Assembly (NCBI GenBank): GCA_944385365.1
Contig: CALWWW010000024.1
Coordinates: 1 to 36,239, forward strand
DNA: 36,239 nt
Direction: 5' to 3'
Source of the DNA: an uncultured Oscillospiraceae bacterium
GTDB lineage: Bacteria > Bacillota > Clostridia > Oscillospirales > Oscillospiraceae
Shown piece after piece: positions 1 to 8,900 of this stretch. The notes below the pieces were generated by a model, which was not told the DNA's origin, searched no databases, and was given only the letters and a program-made list of their open reading frames with translations. Position 1 is the stretch's first letter. Each line of letters opens with the position of its first letter. Both the position numbers and the translations under genes were made by a program.

Positions 1-61
1 ACTAGTTTCCTGGGCATATCCGTCACCCCCACTAGTATTTTACCTCATAACTCTATATTTG

Positions 62-205
62 TCAGGTTTTGTTAGGCGCTCTAAAGTCCTGCTTCAACAT
101 CCCCGAGGTTTTGACCTGCATATCGAGCCGCTGGCCCTCCTCGGGAGAAACCCGGAAGGCTACGGTTTTACAGCGCCAATGCCCTTTGGAATCTCTATTT
201 TTCAC
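62..205 (-). pseudogene. Remnant of a MobC-like mobilisation protein
   Basis: A GTG-started frame of 47 codons reads MKNRDSKGHWRCKTVAFRVS and on through PEEGQRLDMQVKTSGMLKQ. The phrase 'RDSKGHWR-KTVAFRVSPEE...SG-KQ' is, from memory of the family, the conserved N-terminal ribbon-helix-helix part of small mobilisation (relaxosome accessory) proteins carried by Clostridia integrative elements. Those proteins are usually more than 100 residues; this one stops at a TGA after the first 47, so it is a broken stub. It overlaps the 3' end of the integrase remnant by a few bases, one nucleotide out of frame at an A-run (198-203). Family assignment is moderately sure; lack of function is inferred from length. 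Confidence 0.5.
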
Positions 206-663
206 CGACAAACTCCATGCCTCCTCTCATCATATCATCCAGTTGTCGGGAAATGATTTCATCTTTATTGGCATTCCGATGGGAATAGATCATGGTAATA
301 TCAGGGGATTTATGCTCGGCCCGCTTTGCAATATCCATGACCGATGCACAGCTGATATCGAATACCTTCCGATGGCCGAAGCAGGGAACAATCTTTGTTT
401 CTATGATATTGGCCTTCATTTCTACGGTGCTTGCGCGTCTGCGGAGATTTGTGAATTACATGTACTCTGCAATCAGCTCGACCATGGACAGGTTTTCGTC
501 CAGGGTCTTTTCCTGTCCAAGTTGCTGGACTACTTTGGACAGTTCATGCCGCTGCCATTTGACGGCATCCCGCTGTAATTTGAAACTGCGTTTACATGTG
601 CGATGACGTACCCCATCGGGAGAACGATAGCTGTAATCCCCACGGTATTTTCCAGCGGGGCAT
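195..663 (-). pseudogene. Decayed tyrosine-type integrase (internal deletion plus nonsense codon)
   Basis: Read leftward from about 663, the frame shows an arm-DNA-binding domain (KYRGDYSYRSPDGVRHR, then FKLQRDAVKWQRHEL) ending in LIAEYM. An in-frame TAA (452-454 region) follows, and the same frame then continues with the start of a core-binding domain (STVEMKANIIETKIVPCFG). After FDIS the sequence jumps to what looks like the extreme C-terminus of the catalytic domain (MDIAKRAEHKSPDITMIYSH). The middle of the protein, including the R-H-x-x-R active site, is missing: about 150 codons remain against the usual 380-400. There also appears to be a frameshift near 650, since the start ATG (661-663) lies in another frame than the arm domain. 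This is a dead recombinase marking an old integrative element. Confidence 0.7.
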
Positions 664-676
664 TTGTGAATACTGC

Positions 677-736
677 CTGGCTCAGTTCATCGTTTAGTTC
701 CTTGATAATACGATAGGCATATACTGTGCCTACAGA
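677..736 (-). pseudogene. Possible remnant of an element-borne helix-turn-helix (excisionase-like) protein
   Basis: About 20 codons just upstream of the integrase remnant read SVGTVYAYRIIKELNDELSQ. This resembles the recognition-helix segment of small HTH proteins ('S-STAYRII-ELN-EL') that precede integrases in Clostridia mobile elements. Nothing upstream of it continues the protein and it runs into the integrase region without a stop in the same frame. The identification rests on one short motif, so it is weak. Confidence 0.3.
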
Positions 737-789
737 TATAAAAAAGGTGAAAGCGTACACTCAGCCTGTAATAATCTGACAAACTGTGT

Positions 790-818
790 TTGAATTTTGT
801 CATATGGTATATTATAAT
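790..818 (+). promoter_or_regulatory. Sigma-A promoter of the GmrSD-type gene
   Basis: The -35 box TTGAAT (790-795) and the perfect -10 box TATAAT (813-818) are separated by exactly 17 bp. The start codon it serves is at 904, which leaves a leader of about 78 bases. The leader contains a 21-codon open stretch (835-900, FTEEQDAVKKLENAIYEEVM) with no clear start, which may be the tail of a lost upstream gene. Confidence 0.75.
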
Positions 819-903
819 GGAAAAAATAGTATGATTTACCGAGGAACAGGATGCGGTAAAAAAATTGGAGAATGCAATTTATGAGGAAGTGATGGGGTAA
901 ACC

Positions 904-3450
904 ATGAAAGGCTCAGAGACAAAATTGGTTTCCTACATGCAGGGTTCAGACAAGCGGTTTATCATCCCTGTATACCAGAGAAATTATGATTGGAAAACCG
1001 AAAACTGTAAGCAGCTGTACGATGACTTAATTAAGGTTGTAAGACGAGGGCGGAAAAGCCATTTCTTTGGCAGCATTGTATCGGTACACAATGACGGTGA
1101 ATTCAACGAATATCTTGTGATCGACGGCCAGCAGCGTTTAACCACGATTTCATTGCTTTTGCTGGCAATGTATAATCTGATGAAAAATGGCATCCTTACG
1201 CCGCAAAGGGGCAATTTGGCAGAGAAAATTTACAAAACCTATTTGATTGATGAATGGCAGGAAGACGACACCAGAATCAAGCTAAAGCCCGTAAAAAATG
1301 ACCGAAATGCTTTTGGCAAGCTATTTGATGAGGAATCCCAGCATATCCCGGATTCTAATCTGACCATAAATTATAACTACTTCTATTCTCGCATTCAGAA
1401 AGAAGAGGTTACCGTAGACGAACTGTATGACGCGGTTACAAAACTGGAAATTATCAATATTACACTGAACCAGGATGATAATCCGCAGTTGATATTTGAA
1501 AGTTTAAACTCCACCGGCGTTGCGCTCAGTGAGGGCGATAAGATCAGAAACTTTATTCTCATGGGTTTGCCCACCAAGCAGCAAACTAATTTCTATGAGA
1601 AATACTGGAACAAAATTGAGATCTGTACAGACTATGATGTCAGCCTGTTTATTCGTGACTATCTCAGTGTCAAACAGCAGATTATCCCTGCCATGAGCAA
1701 GGTGTACTTTACATTCAAGGCATTTGTTGAAGAAAACGGGACAGATGTTGAGCCACTGTTGCAGGAGCTTTTAAACTACGCTGAATGGTACGAAATTCTT
1801 TTGAAGGGAAAGACCACTGACAAGGAGTTGAATTCTTGCATTTATCGCTTAAATCGATTGGAAACAACCGTCACAAGACCATTCTTTCTTGAGGTACTTC
1901 GGCTGCAAGCAGCAAATAAGATTTCCCTTGCCAATGTAAAAGAAATTTTCCTCTATACAGAAAACTATCTGTTCCGAAGGTCTATTTGTGATCTTCAGAC
2001 CAATGCGTTAAATAAGATTTTTCTGATGCTGCACCGTGAGATCATTCGATATGACGGGACAGAAGAAAACTATGTGGAAAAATTCAAGTATGCATTGCGT
2101 TCCAAATCAGAGCGCGGAAGGTTCCCCGATGACGGCGAATTTATTGAAGCGTTTACAGCTCGGCAGGTTTACCAGATGAACAGCAAAAATAAGATTTATA
2201 TGCTGGAACGCTTTGAAAACTACGGCACGGTGGAAGTACAGAACGTTTACAAACAAGTTGATGATGGTGTATATTCGATTGAACATATTATGCCCCAGCA
2301 TCTTACCCCGGCCTGGGTTAAGGAACTTGGCGAGGAGTATGAAACCATCCACGAGGTATGGCTGCATCGGCTGGCCAACCTCACCTTAACGGGATATAAT
2401 GCCAAATACAGCAACAGTGCATTTTTAGAAAAGCGTGATATGAAAAATGGATTTCGTGACAGCCATCTCCATATGAACGCTTGGATTGGCCACCAGGAAC
2501 ATTGGGGACTGGCAGAGCTGGAAGCACGCAATCAAGTTTTGATGCAGCAGGCAGTGATGATCTGGCCGCTGCCGGATACAAACTTCAAGCCGACAGAAAA
2601 GCAGATGGATTCCTATTCCCTGGATGATGATGTGGACTTGAGTGGCCGCGACATTGTCCGCTTTGGATATAAGAATACAGAGCAGCCGGTTACCAGTTGG
2701 ATTGATATGATGGAACAGGTTCTGAAAATCCTTCATGCAGAGGATAAATCGGTTCTGTCCAGACTGGCCTATGCCCAGGAGGATGCAAATGATTTGGCTG
2801 CTTATGTAAGCAATAACCCACAGAATTTAAGGAATGCCCTGAAAATTGATAGCGATATTTTTGTAGAAAGAAATACCAGTACATCCACTAAAATTTCCAT
2901 GCTGCGCAAGTTCTTTAAGGCATATGGAGTAAATGAGTCGGATTTGGTATTTTATCTCAAGGATTCCAATGCGGATAGCCGCTCCCAGGAAGCTGGCACA
3001 CGGTATGAGCTGCGGCGTAGATATTGGACCTTTGCGCTGCCGCATATCCAGCAGGCACATGATGATGGAACCGGACACGGCTGCTTTGCCGGATGCACAA
3101 CCTCAAAAGAAAACTGGATGAGCAGCGGTTTTGGCATTATGGGATTTAACTTGGCCTGTGTCGCAAATTACAATAAAGCAAAGGTCAGCTTATGGCTTTC
3201 CAGTTCCACCAAAGAGCGCAATAAAGCCGCGTTTGACTATTTATATAGTCATAAAGTGGAAATAGAGGACCGTCTTGGTACCAAGCTGGAATGGCTGCGC
3301 AGTGATGATACCAAGGGTTCCTATATCGTGATTTATTTGGAAGGTGTTAGTATCGAGAAAGAAACGGACTGGACACAAATGGCCAAGTTCCATGCTGAGT
3401 GGAGCAAAAAGTTTTATGATGTATTGGTTCCTTTTTTGAGGAGTTGGTGA
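904..3450 (+). CDS. GmrSD-type restriction-like defence protein (DUF262-DUF1524-DUF4268)
   Basis: This 848-residue protein has the full DUF262 signature: IPVYQRNYDW near residue 21 and VIDGQQRLTT near residue 73, the ParB-like NTP-using half of GmrS-type enzymes. Around residues 458-512 follow SIEHIMPQHL and HRLANLTLTGYN, the His-Me (HNH) nuclease core of DUF1524/GmrD. The last ~150 residues (YWTFALPHIQ, then FGIMGFNLAC, to YDVLVPFLRSW) match DUF4268, often found at the end of such proteins. In this family the single-chain form is a modification-dependent (type IV-like) restriction enzyme acting on phage DNA; that activity is inferred. It stands alone between its own promoter and terminator. 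Its base composition and AT-rich codons differ clearly from the GC-rich genes to the right, and it lies beside a dead integrase, so it was probably acquired. The start ATG lies 3 nt after an upstream stop and has only a weak ribosome site. Confidence 0.88.
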   Translation: MKGSETKLVSYMQGSDKRFIIPVYQRNYDWKTENCKQLYDDLIKVVRRGRKSHFFGSIVSVHNDGEFNEYLVIDGQQRLTTISLLLLAMYNLMKNGILTPQRGNLAEKIYKTYLIDEWQEDDTRIKLKPVKNDRNAFGKLFDEESQHIPDSNLTINYNYFYSRIQKEEVTVDELYDAVTKLEIINITLNQDDNPQLIFESLNSTGVALSEGDKIRNFILMGLPTKQQTNFYEKYWNKIEICTDYDVSLFIRDYLSVKQQIIPAMSKVYFTFKAFVEENGTDVEPLLQELLNYAEWYEILLKGKTTDKELNSCIYRLNRLETTVTRPFFLEVLRLQAANKISLANVKEIFLYTENYLFRRSICDLQTNALNKIFLMLHREIIRYDGTEENYVEKFKYALRSKSERGRFPDDGEFIEAFTARQVYQMNSKNKIYMLERFENYGTVEVQNVYKQVDDGVYSIEHIMPQHLTPAWVKELGEEYETIHEVWLHRLANLTLTGYNAKYSNSAFLEKRDMKNGFRDSHLHMNAWIGHQEHWGLAELEARNQVLMQQAVMIWPLPDTNFKPTEKQMDSYSLDDDVDLSGRDIVRFGYKNTEQPVTSWIDMMEQVLKILHAEDKSVLSRLAYAQEDANDLAAYVSNNPQNLRNALKIDSDIFVERNTSTSTKISMLRKFFKAYGVNESDLVFYLKDSNADSRSQEAGTRYELRRRYWTFALPHIQQAHDDGTGHGCFAGCTTSKENWMSSGFGIMGFNLACVANYNKAKVSLWLSSSTKERNKAAFDYLYSHKVEIEDRLGTKLEWLRSDDTKGSYIVIYLEGVSIEKETDWTQMAKFHAEWSKKFYDVLVPFLRSW

Positions 3451-3509
3451 AGTGAGAAGCCGGTGAAGGGGGATAAAGTGAAAGAGCGGGCGAATCTGCA
3501 TGGATAACA

Positions 3510-3552
3510 AACGAGCGAACTGCACGCAGCTGGGCAGTTCGCTCGTTTTATC
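3510..3552 (+). terminator. Intrinsic terminator after the GmrSD-type gene
   Basis: A perfect 14-bp stem, AACGAGCGAACTGC (3510-3523) with GCAGTTCGCTCGTT (3534-3547), has a 10-base loop and ends in a T-rich tail. The gap 3451-3784 holds this hairpin and the pepF promoter; I see no gene in it. Confidence 0.85.
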
Positions 3553-3662
3553 TTGTAGTTACACCGCCGGATGCACTGACGAACGGAACACGGTCCTGTC
3601 CGGCTCCAATTGGGCGTTGCTGCCGGCTGTCCGGTGGGACGTCCCGTTCCCGTAAGAACCTC

Positions 3663-3691
3663 ATGACAGCGGCGGCAGACTGTGCTATACT
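3663..3691 (+). promoter_or_regulatory. Sigma-A promoter of pepF
   Basis: The -35 box ATGACA (3663-3668, five of six consensus bases) and the -10 box TATACT (3686-3691) are 17 bp apart. The start codon at 3785 follows after a leader of about 87 bases. Confidence 0.65.
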
Positions 3692-3784
3692 AATACAATA
3701 TGGTTTCCGTATGCTGCGATTGCCCCAAATTGCGATGGATGCAGCAGAGACGAATTTGATTCAATGATTAAAGGAGTGCGTACC

Positions 3785-5587
3785 ATGGCACAAACCATTC
3801 CAAACCGCAGTGAACTGGCGAAGGAGTACACCTGGAATCTGGCCGATCTGTTCCCCAGCGACGACGCCTGGCGGGAGGCGTTTGCCCGTATGCGGGAGAC
3901 GCTGGCCAAGCTGTCCGACTATCAGGGACGGTTGGGCGAAAGCGCCGAAACGCTGCTGGCGTTTCTCCAGTTACAGGACCAGTTGGAAGAGGACGGCGAC
4001 CGTCTGCTGTCCTATGCTTTCCGTAAGACCGACGAGGACACCCGGAATCCGGTCTATCAGGAAATGAGCGCCCAGGCCCATCATCTCCTGGTGGAATTGG
4101 AGCAGGCGCTGGCCTTCCAGACGCCGGAACTGCTGGCCATTGACGCCGGACGTCTGGAGTCCTTCTATCGGGAGGTCCCGGCGCTGGAGCACTACCGGCT
4201 GCTGCTGACCCGCATTCTCCGCAAAAAGGACCACACCCTGTCCGGAGAAGGGGAGGGGCTGCTGGCCGCCGCCGGCAGCATGGGACAGGCCCCCGGAAAC
4301 ATCTTCTCCCTGTTGAATAACGCTGACCTGACCTTCGATGACGCGGTGGACAGCCAGGGCAACCGCCATCCCGTGTCCCACGGCAATTATGGCCCCCTGC
4401 TGGAATCCCCGGACCGCACCCTGCGGGAGTCGGCGTTCCGGTCCCTCTACGCCGGTTACGGCAAGCTGAAGAACACCTGTTCCGCTGTTCTGAGCGCCCA
4501 GATGAAGCAGCTGCAATTTTTTGCCGAAGCCCGCCGGTATCCCTCGGCCCTCCATGCGGCCCTGGCGGAGACGGAGGTCCCGGTGGAGATCTATCACAAT
4601 CTCATTGAGACGGTCCACAAGCATCTGCCCACCATGCACCGCTATGTGCGTCTGCGGAAGAAGCTGCTGGGGGTGGACAAGCTCCATTACTACGATCTCT
4701 ACACCCCCATGGTGGCTGACCAGCGCATGGAGGTACCCTTTGAGCAGGGCAAGGAGCTGGCCCGTGCCGCCCTGGCCCCTCTGGGAGAGGACTATCTGCG
4801 GGTGCTCAACGAGGGCTTTGAAAACCGCTGGCTGGATGTCTACGAAAACCAGGGCAAGCGTTCCGGCGCCTATTCCGCCGGTGTCTACGGCGTCCATCCC
4901 TTTGTGCTGCTCAACTACACCGATACCCTCAGTGACGCCTTTACCCTAGTCCACGAGATGGGCCACGCCCTCCATTCCTACCTGTCCAACCACAACCAGA
5001 GCGTCACCTATGCCGGTTATAAAATCTTTGTGGCGGAGGTGGCTTCCACCTGCAACGAAGCCCTGCTGATTCACCATCTGCTGGACGGCGCTCAAGACCC
5101 CAAGCGCCGCGCCTATCTGATCAATCACTTCCTGGAGCGGTTCCGCGCCACGCTGTACCGGCAGACCATGTTTGCCGAGTTTGAGCTGTGGTGCAGCGAG
5201 CAGACCCGCCTGGGCAACGCCCTGACGGCAGACGCCCTCTGCACCAAGTACGCCGAGCTGAACCGGCTGTACTACGGCGAGGACATTGAAGCCGACCCGG
5301 AGATCGCGCTGGAGTGGGCTCGGATTCCCCACTTCTACTATAATTTCTATGTGTATCAGTACGCCACGGGTTTCGCTTCTGCCGTGGCCCTGTCCCGCCG
5401 GATTCTCCGGGAGGGCCAGCCGGCCGTGAAGGACTATCTGCGCTTCCTCAGCGGCGGCTGCTCCGCCGACCCGGTGACGCTGCTGCAAGGCGCCGGTGTG
5501 GACCTGTCCACCCCGGCCCCCATCGACGACGCCCTGCAGTATTTCAGCCGCCTGCTGGACGAGCTGGAATCCCTGATGACGCTGTAA
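3785..5587 (+). CDS. pepF: Oligoendopeptidase F, M3B metallopeptidase
   Basis: The 600-residue product has the usual length of oligoendopeptidase F. Its zinc site is HEMGH at residues 390-394, followed by the downstream glutamate region (VAEVASTCNEALL) typical of M3 enzymes, and the N-terminus (NRSELAKEYTWNLADLFPSD) is the classic PepF opening. It is a cytoplasmic enzyme that cuts short peptides, commonly 7-17 residues, after import. I chose ATG 3785, not the in-frame ATG at 3764, because AAAGGAG (3770-3776) lies 8 nt before it. It is followed by the peptide importer operon, which would supply its substrates, although each has its own promoter. No clear T-tailed terminator follows; only a 5-bp CCGGT/ACCGG hairpin is visible near 5626-5638. 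Confidence 0.95.
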   Translation: MAQTIPNRSELAKEYTWNLADLFPSDDAWREAFARMRETLAKLSDYQGRLGESAETLLAFLQLQDQLEEDGDRLLSYAFRKTDEDTRNPVYQEMSAQAHHLLVELEQALAFQTPELLAIDAGRLESFYREVPALEHYRLLLTRILRKKDHTLSGEGEGLLAAAGSMGQAPGNIFSLLNNADLTFDDAVDSQGNRHPVSHGNYGPLLESPDRTLRESAFRSLYAGYGKLKNTCSAVLSAQMKQLQFFAEARRYPSALHAALAETEVPVEIYHNLIETVHKHLPTMHRYVRLRKKLLGVDKLHYYDLYTPMVADQRMEVPFEQGKELARAALAPLGEDYLRVLNEGFENRWLDVYENQGKRSGAYSAGVYGVHPFVLLNYTDTLSDAFTLVHEMGHALHSYLSNHNQSVTYAGYKIFVAEVASTCNEALLIHHLLDGAQDPKRRAYLINHFLERFRATLYRQTMFAEFELWCSEQTRLGNALTADALCTKYAELNRLYYGEDIEADPEIALEWARIPHFYYNFYVYQYATGFASAVALSRRILREGQPAVKDYLRFLSGGCSADPVTLLQGAGVDLSTPAPIDDALQYFSRLLDELESLMTL

Positions 5588-5697
5588 AAAAGACAGGATT
5601 CCATACTGCAAAGACACCAAAAAGACCGGTTTCACCGGAAAAAACGAGACGAATGTCCAATATTTCAGGTGATTTTCAAAAAAAGTACACTTTTTGG

Positions 5698-5726
5698 TTG
5701 CAATTTTCTAATTTTTTTGCTAAAAT
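5698..5726 (+). promoter_or_regulatory. Sigma-A promoter of the peptide transporter operon
   Basis: TTGCAA (5698-5703) and TAAAAT (5721-5726) are separated by 17 bp, inside a locally AT-rich stretch that stands out from the surrounding GC-rich sequence. The first gene starts about 100 bases downstream. Confidence 0.7.
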
Positions 5727-5828
5727 GATACAGATTCCACTGAGACAACCCGGCAGGCGGCAATTTGCCGCTCTGTCCGGCTGTCCCGGCCAGAAATCCA
5801 CGGTACAAAACCGGAAAGGAAGAAACGC

Positions 5829-7742
5829 ATGAAAAAGAGAAAACTGCTGTCTCTGCTTCTGACGGCTGTTCTGGCAGTTTCCATGGTTGCCTGCGGCAAT
5901 CAGGAAACCGTCACCAACAATGCGCAGGACAGCGGCAACACCCAGACGGAGGGTACCACCAACACCGAGGGTACCACCGAGGAGAGCACCCGTCCCACAG
6001 AGCCTGCCGGCCAGCTGGTCATCGGCACTGTCACCCAGATGGGCAACGACTTCTACGACCCCAGCTTCTCCAACAACGCCACCAACTACAAGACCTATGA
6101 CCTGATCCATGGCTATGCCACCGTTGTGGCTGACATGGAGGGTGCGCTGGTCTATGACCCCACCGTTGTGGCCAGCCATGAGACCACCGAGAATGATGAC
6201 GGCACCAAGACCTACACCGTCACCATCAACGACGGTCTGACCTGGAGCGACGGCACTCCCATCACCGCCAAGGACTACGTCTTCCAGCTGCTGCTGGAGA
6301 GCTCCCCCGAGATGAACGGCGTGGACGGCTATCCCAGCCAGGCCGGTTACTCCCTGGTGGGTTATCAGGACTTCTTCGACGGCAAGACCGAGAACTTCGC
6401 CGGTGTGCATCTGGTGGATGACATGACCTACTCCGTCACCGTCCGTGCCGAGGAGCTGCCCTTCCACTACGATATCTATTACGTCACTGCTATGCCCCGT
6501 CCCATGCACGTCATCGCTCCCGACTGTGACGTGGTGGATTCCCCCGAGGGCGCTTCCATCACCGGTGACTTCACCACCGAGCTGCTGCTGAAGACCATCA
6601 ACGATCCCTCCACCGGCTATCGTTACAACCCCACGGTCACCTGCGGCCCCTATCTGTTTGAGTCCTTCGATGTGGCCAGCGCCCAATGTACGCTGACGGT
6701 GAACCCCAGCTATGTCGGCGACTACCGCGGCGTGAAGCCCGCCATTGAGAAGCTGGTCATCAAGACCGTCAAGAGCGACACCATGATCAACGAGCTGAAG
6801 TCCGGCTCCGTGGATCTGCTGTTCCAGTGCAGCGGCGCTGATACCATCAACGCCGGTCTGGACCTGGTGGATGCCGGTGAGGCCCAGAAGAACACCTTCT
6901 TCCGCAACGGCTACGGCAAGATTCAGTTCGACTGCAGCCAGTTCCCCACCGATTCCGCCAATGTCCGCCAGGCCATTGCCTACTGCCTGGACCGCAGCGA
7001 GTTCGCCCGTCAGTACAGCGGCGGTTACGCTGCCGTTGTTCACTCCTACTATGGTCTGGCCCAGTGGGAGTATCAGGAGTCCAAGGACTGGATCGACCAG
7101 AATCTGAACACCTATGAGAAGAACCTGGACGAGGCCAAGAAGCTGCTGGAGGCCGACGGCTGGACCCTCAACGCCGACGGCACCGAGTATTCCGGCACCG
7201 GCACCCGTTACAAGGATGTCAACGGTGAGCTGAAGCCCCTGGTCATCGAGTGGGCCAACACCGACGGCAACCCCGTTTCCGATCTGCTCTCCACCATGCT
7301 GCCCGAGGCTATGAACGAGGTGGGCATGGAGCTGAAGGCCACCACCATGGACTTCCCCACGCTGCAGTCCGCCATCACCCACAGCAGCGATAAGATCTAC
7401 AACATGTACAACCTGGCCGTTGGCTTCTCCACCGTCAGCTCCCCCTGGTACTACTACTCCACCGATCCCCAGTGGATGCAGGGCGGCTACAACAGCAACT
7501 GGATCGTGGACCAGGAGCTGGCCGACGCCACCGCAGCCATGAAGCCCATCGCCTATGAGGACACCGAGGCTTGGCTGAGCGCCTGGCAGACCTTCATCGA
7601 CCTCTGGAACGAGAAGCTGCCCGACATCCCCCTGTACTCCGACGAGTACTACGACTTCTACTCCAACAAGCTGCACGGCTGGCAGTCCACCTCCGTTTGG
7701 GAGTGGTCCCGCGCCGTTCTGGATGCCTGGGTTGACGCCTAA
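5829..7742 (+). CDS. Oligopeptide ABC transporter substrate-binding lipoprotein (SBP family 5)
   Basis: The 637-residue protein starts with a lipoprotein signal (MKKRKLLSLLLTAVLAVSMV then Ala-Cys), so Cys22 would be lipidated and the protein tethered outside the membrane. A Thr/Glu/Gly/Asn-rich linker (about residues 26-60) leads to the family 5 fold: YTVTINDGLTWSDGTPITAK is the hallmark segment, and NVRQAIAYCLDRSEF is the conserved helix. It binds peptides and hands them to the permeases encoded next. It is longer than the usual 520-560 residues, mostly through the linker and internal loops. The ribosome site AAAGGAAG precedes ATG 5829. The next gene follows after 152 bases containing a strong hairpin, so this gene may be made in excess of the membrane subunits. 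Confidence 0.93.
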   Translation: MKKRKLLSLLLTAVLAVSMVACGNQETVTNNAQDSGNTQTEGTTNTEGTTEESTRPTEPAGQLVIGTVTQMGNDFYDPSFSNNATNYKTYDLIHGYATVVADMEGALVYDPTVVASHETTENDDGTKTYTVTINDGLTWSDGTPITAKDYVFQLLLESSPEMNGVDGYPSQAGYSLVGYQDFFDGKTENFAGVHLVDDMTYSVTVRAEELPFHYDIYYVTAMPRPMHVIAPDCDVVDSPEGASITGDFTTELLLKTINDPSTGYRYNPTVTCGPYLFESFDVASAQCTLTVNPSYVGDYRGVKPAIEKLVIKTVKSDTMINELKSGSVDLLFQCSGADTINAGLDLVDAGEAQKNTFFRNGYGKIQFDCSQFPTDSANVRQAIAYCLDRSEFARQYSGGYAAVVHSYYGLAQWEYQESKDWIDQNLNTYEKNLDEAKKLLEADGWTLNADGTEYSGTGTRYKDVNGELKPLVIEWANTDGNPVSDLLSTMLPEAMNEVGMELKATTMDFPTLQSAITHSSDKIYNMYNLAVGFSTVSSPWYYYSTDPQWMQGGYNSNWIVDQELADATAAMKPIAYEDTEAWLSAWQTFIDLWNEKLPDIPLYSDEYYDFYSNKLHGWQSTSVWEWSRAVLDAWVDA

Positions 7743-7765
7743 GATTCATCCAGTCTAACATTCGT

Positions 7766-7801
7766 CCGGCGGAGCCCCGCATTGTGGCCGGGTTCCGCCG
7801 G
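7766..7801 (+). promoter_or_regulatory. Intercistronic hairpin between the binding protein and first permease
   Basis: CCGGCGGAGCCC (7766-7777) pairs with GGGTTCCGCCGG (7790-7801) over 12 bp with one G-U pair. There is no T-run after it (ATTTCC follows). In comparable ABC importer operons such hairpins stabilise the binding-protein mRNA or partly stop transcription; that role here is inferred. Confidence 0.6.
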
Positions 7802-7894
7802 ATTTCCAGTGTTGCGGCAGATTCCGCAGCCCCGACTGTATGGGTACTGGGCAAAAAAGCCAATCCCCAAAATTTTGAAATGGAGGAACGGTGA

Positions 7895-8887
7895 ATGGGA
7901 AAAGGTAGATACCTGCTGAAGCGATTGATTTACATTATCTTCGTCTTCTTTATCATTTCTATTCTGATGTTCGCGATTTACAAATCCATGCCCGGCGACC
8001 CCGTTGAGATCATGCTGGGCGACAGCAAAACCACCATGAAACCCGATGCCTATCAGGCCCTGTACGACAAAACAAGGGAATCCCTGGGCCTGGACGCGCC
8101 CCTGCCGGTGCAATATCTGAGCTGGATGGGCAATATGCTGACCGGTGAATTCGGCTATTCCACCCAGTACAAGCAGGAGGTCATCAACATCATTGGCGCT
8201 CCCATGGCCAATACCGTAATTTTGAATATTCTGACCATGTTTGTGGTCTTTATCATTGCTATCCCCCTGGGAATTCTCACCGCAGTGCGAAAAAACAGCG
8301 TCTTTGACAAGGCGGTTCAGGTTTTGACCATTGTGGGCTACAGTATCCCAACCTTTATTATCGCATTGCTGGCCATCTTCCTGCTGGCTGTCAAGATTCC
8401 CATTTTCCCCATTAGCGGCGTCCAATCCGCCGGTTCCACAGCCACAGGCATGGCCTATGTGCTCGACAGGCTGCACCATATGGTCCTGCCGGTGCTGGTC
8501 ATGTCCGTTTCGGGCATCGGCGGCATCACCCGCTATGTCCGCGCCGCCATGATCGACGTGCTGCGTATGGACTACATCAAGACGGCCCGGGCCAAGGGCC
8601 TGCGGGAGAAGACCGTCATCTATATCCACGCGTTCCGCAACGCCCTGATTCCCGTGGTGACCATTACCACCTGGTGGATCATCGGCCTGTTTGGCGGTTC
8701 CATCGTCATTGAGTCCGTGTTCCTGTGGCCCGGCCTCGGCAAAATGCTCATTGACGGCTTGCTGCAGCGCGACTTTGCGGTGGTGCTCACCATGCAGATG
8801 TTCTACGTGGTCCTGTCCCTGGCGGGCAACGTCATTATGGACATCGCCTATACGCTGGTGGACCCCCGCGTGAGACTGGAAAACTAA
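7895..8887 (+). CDS. oppB: Peptide ABC transporter permease, OppB/DppB type
   Basis: The 330-residue integral membrane protein opens with a first transmembrane helix (LIYIIFVFFIISILMFAIY), followed by the family's SMPGDPVEIMLGD loop. The cytoplasmic EAA loop is clear: DYIKTARAKGLREKTVIYIH, the contact site for the ATPase. The C-terminal DPRVRLEN is a typical OppB ending. It forms the channel together with the following permease. TGGAGGAA lies just before ATG 7895, and the stop is 13 nt from the next start, so the two are translated together. Nothing unusual is inserted in this subunit, in contrast to its partner. Confidence 0.95.
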   Translation: MGKGRYLLKRLIYIIFVFFIISILMFAIYKSMPGDPVEIMLGDSKTTMKPDAYQALYDKTRESLGLDAPLPVQYLSWMGNMLTGEFGYSTQYKQEVINIIGAPMANTVILNILTMFVVFIIAIPLGILTAVRKNSVFDKAVQVLTIVGYSIPTFIIALLAIFLLAVKIPIFPISGVQSAGSTATGMAYVLDRLHHMVLPVLVMSVSGIGGITRYVRAAMIDVLRMDYIKTARAKGLREKTVIYIHAFRNALIPVVTITTWWIIGLFGGSIVIESVFLWPGLGKMLIDGLLQRDFAVVLTMQMFYVVLSLAGNVIMDIAYTLVDPRVRLEN

Positions 8888-8900
8888 AGGAGGGAAGACG

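Noticed and set aside
1-36. ACTAGT at 1-6 and 31-36 as an attachment-site repeat
   Set aside because: A 6-bp repeat at this distance is expected by chance and there is no matching site at the other side of the relic.
835-900. Short open stretch before the GmrSD-type gene as an antitoxin-like small gene
   Set aside because: It lacks a credible start and ribosome site and is only 21 codons; more likely a leftover tail of a lost gene.
5676-7676. 666-codon open frame antisense to the peptide-binding lipoprotein gene
   Set aside because: It lies wholly over a gene with clear family motifs, has no ribosome site and reads as Gly/Val/His/Gln-rich low-complexity sequence typical of the reverse of GC-rich coding DNA.
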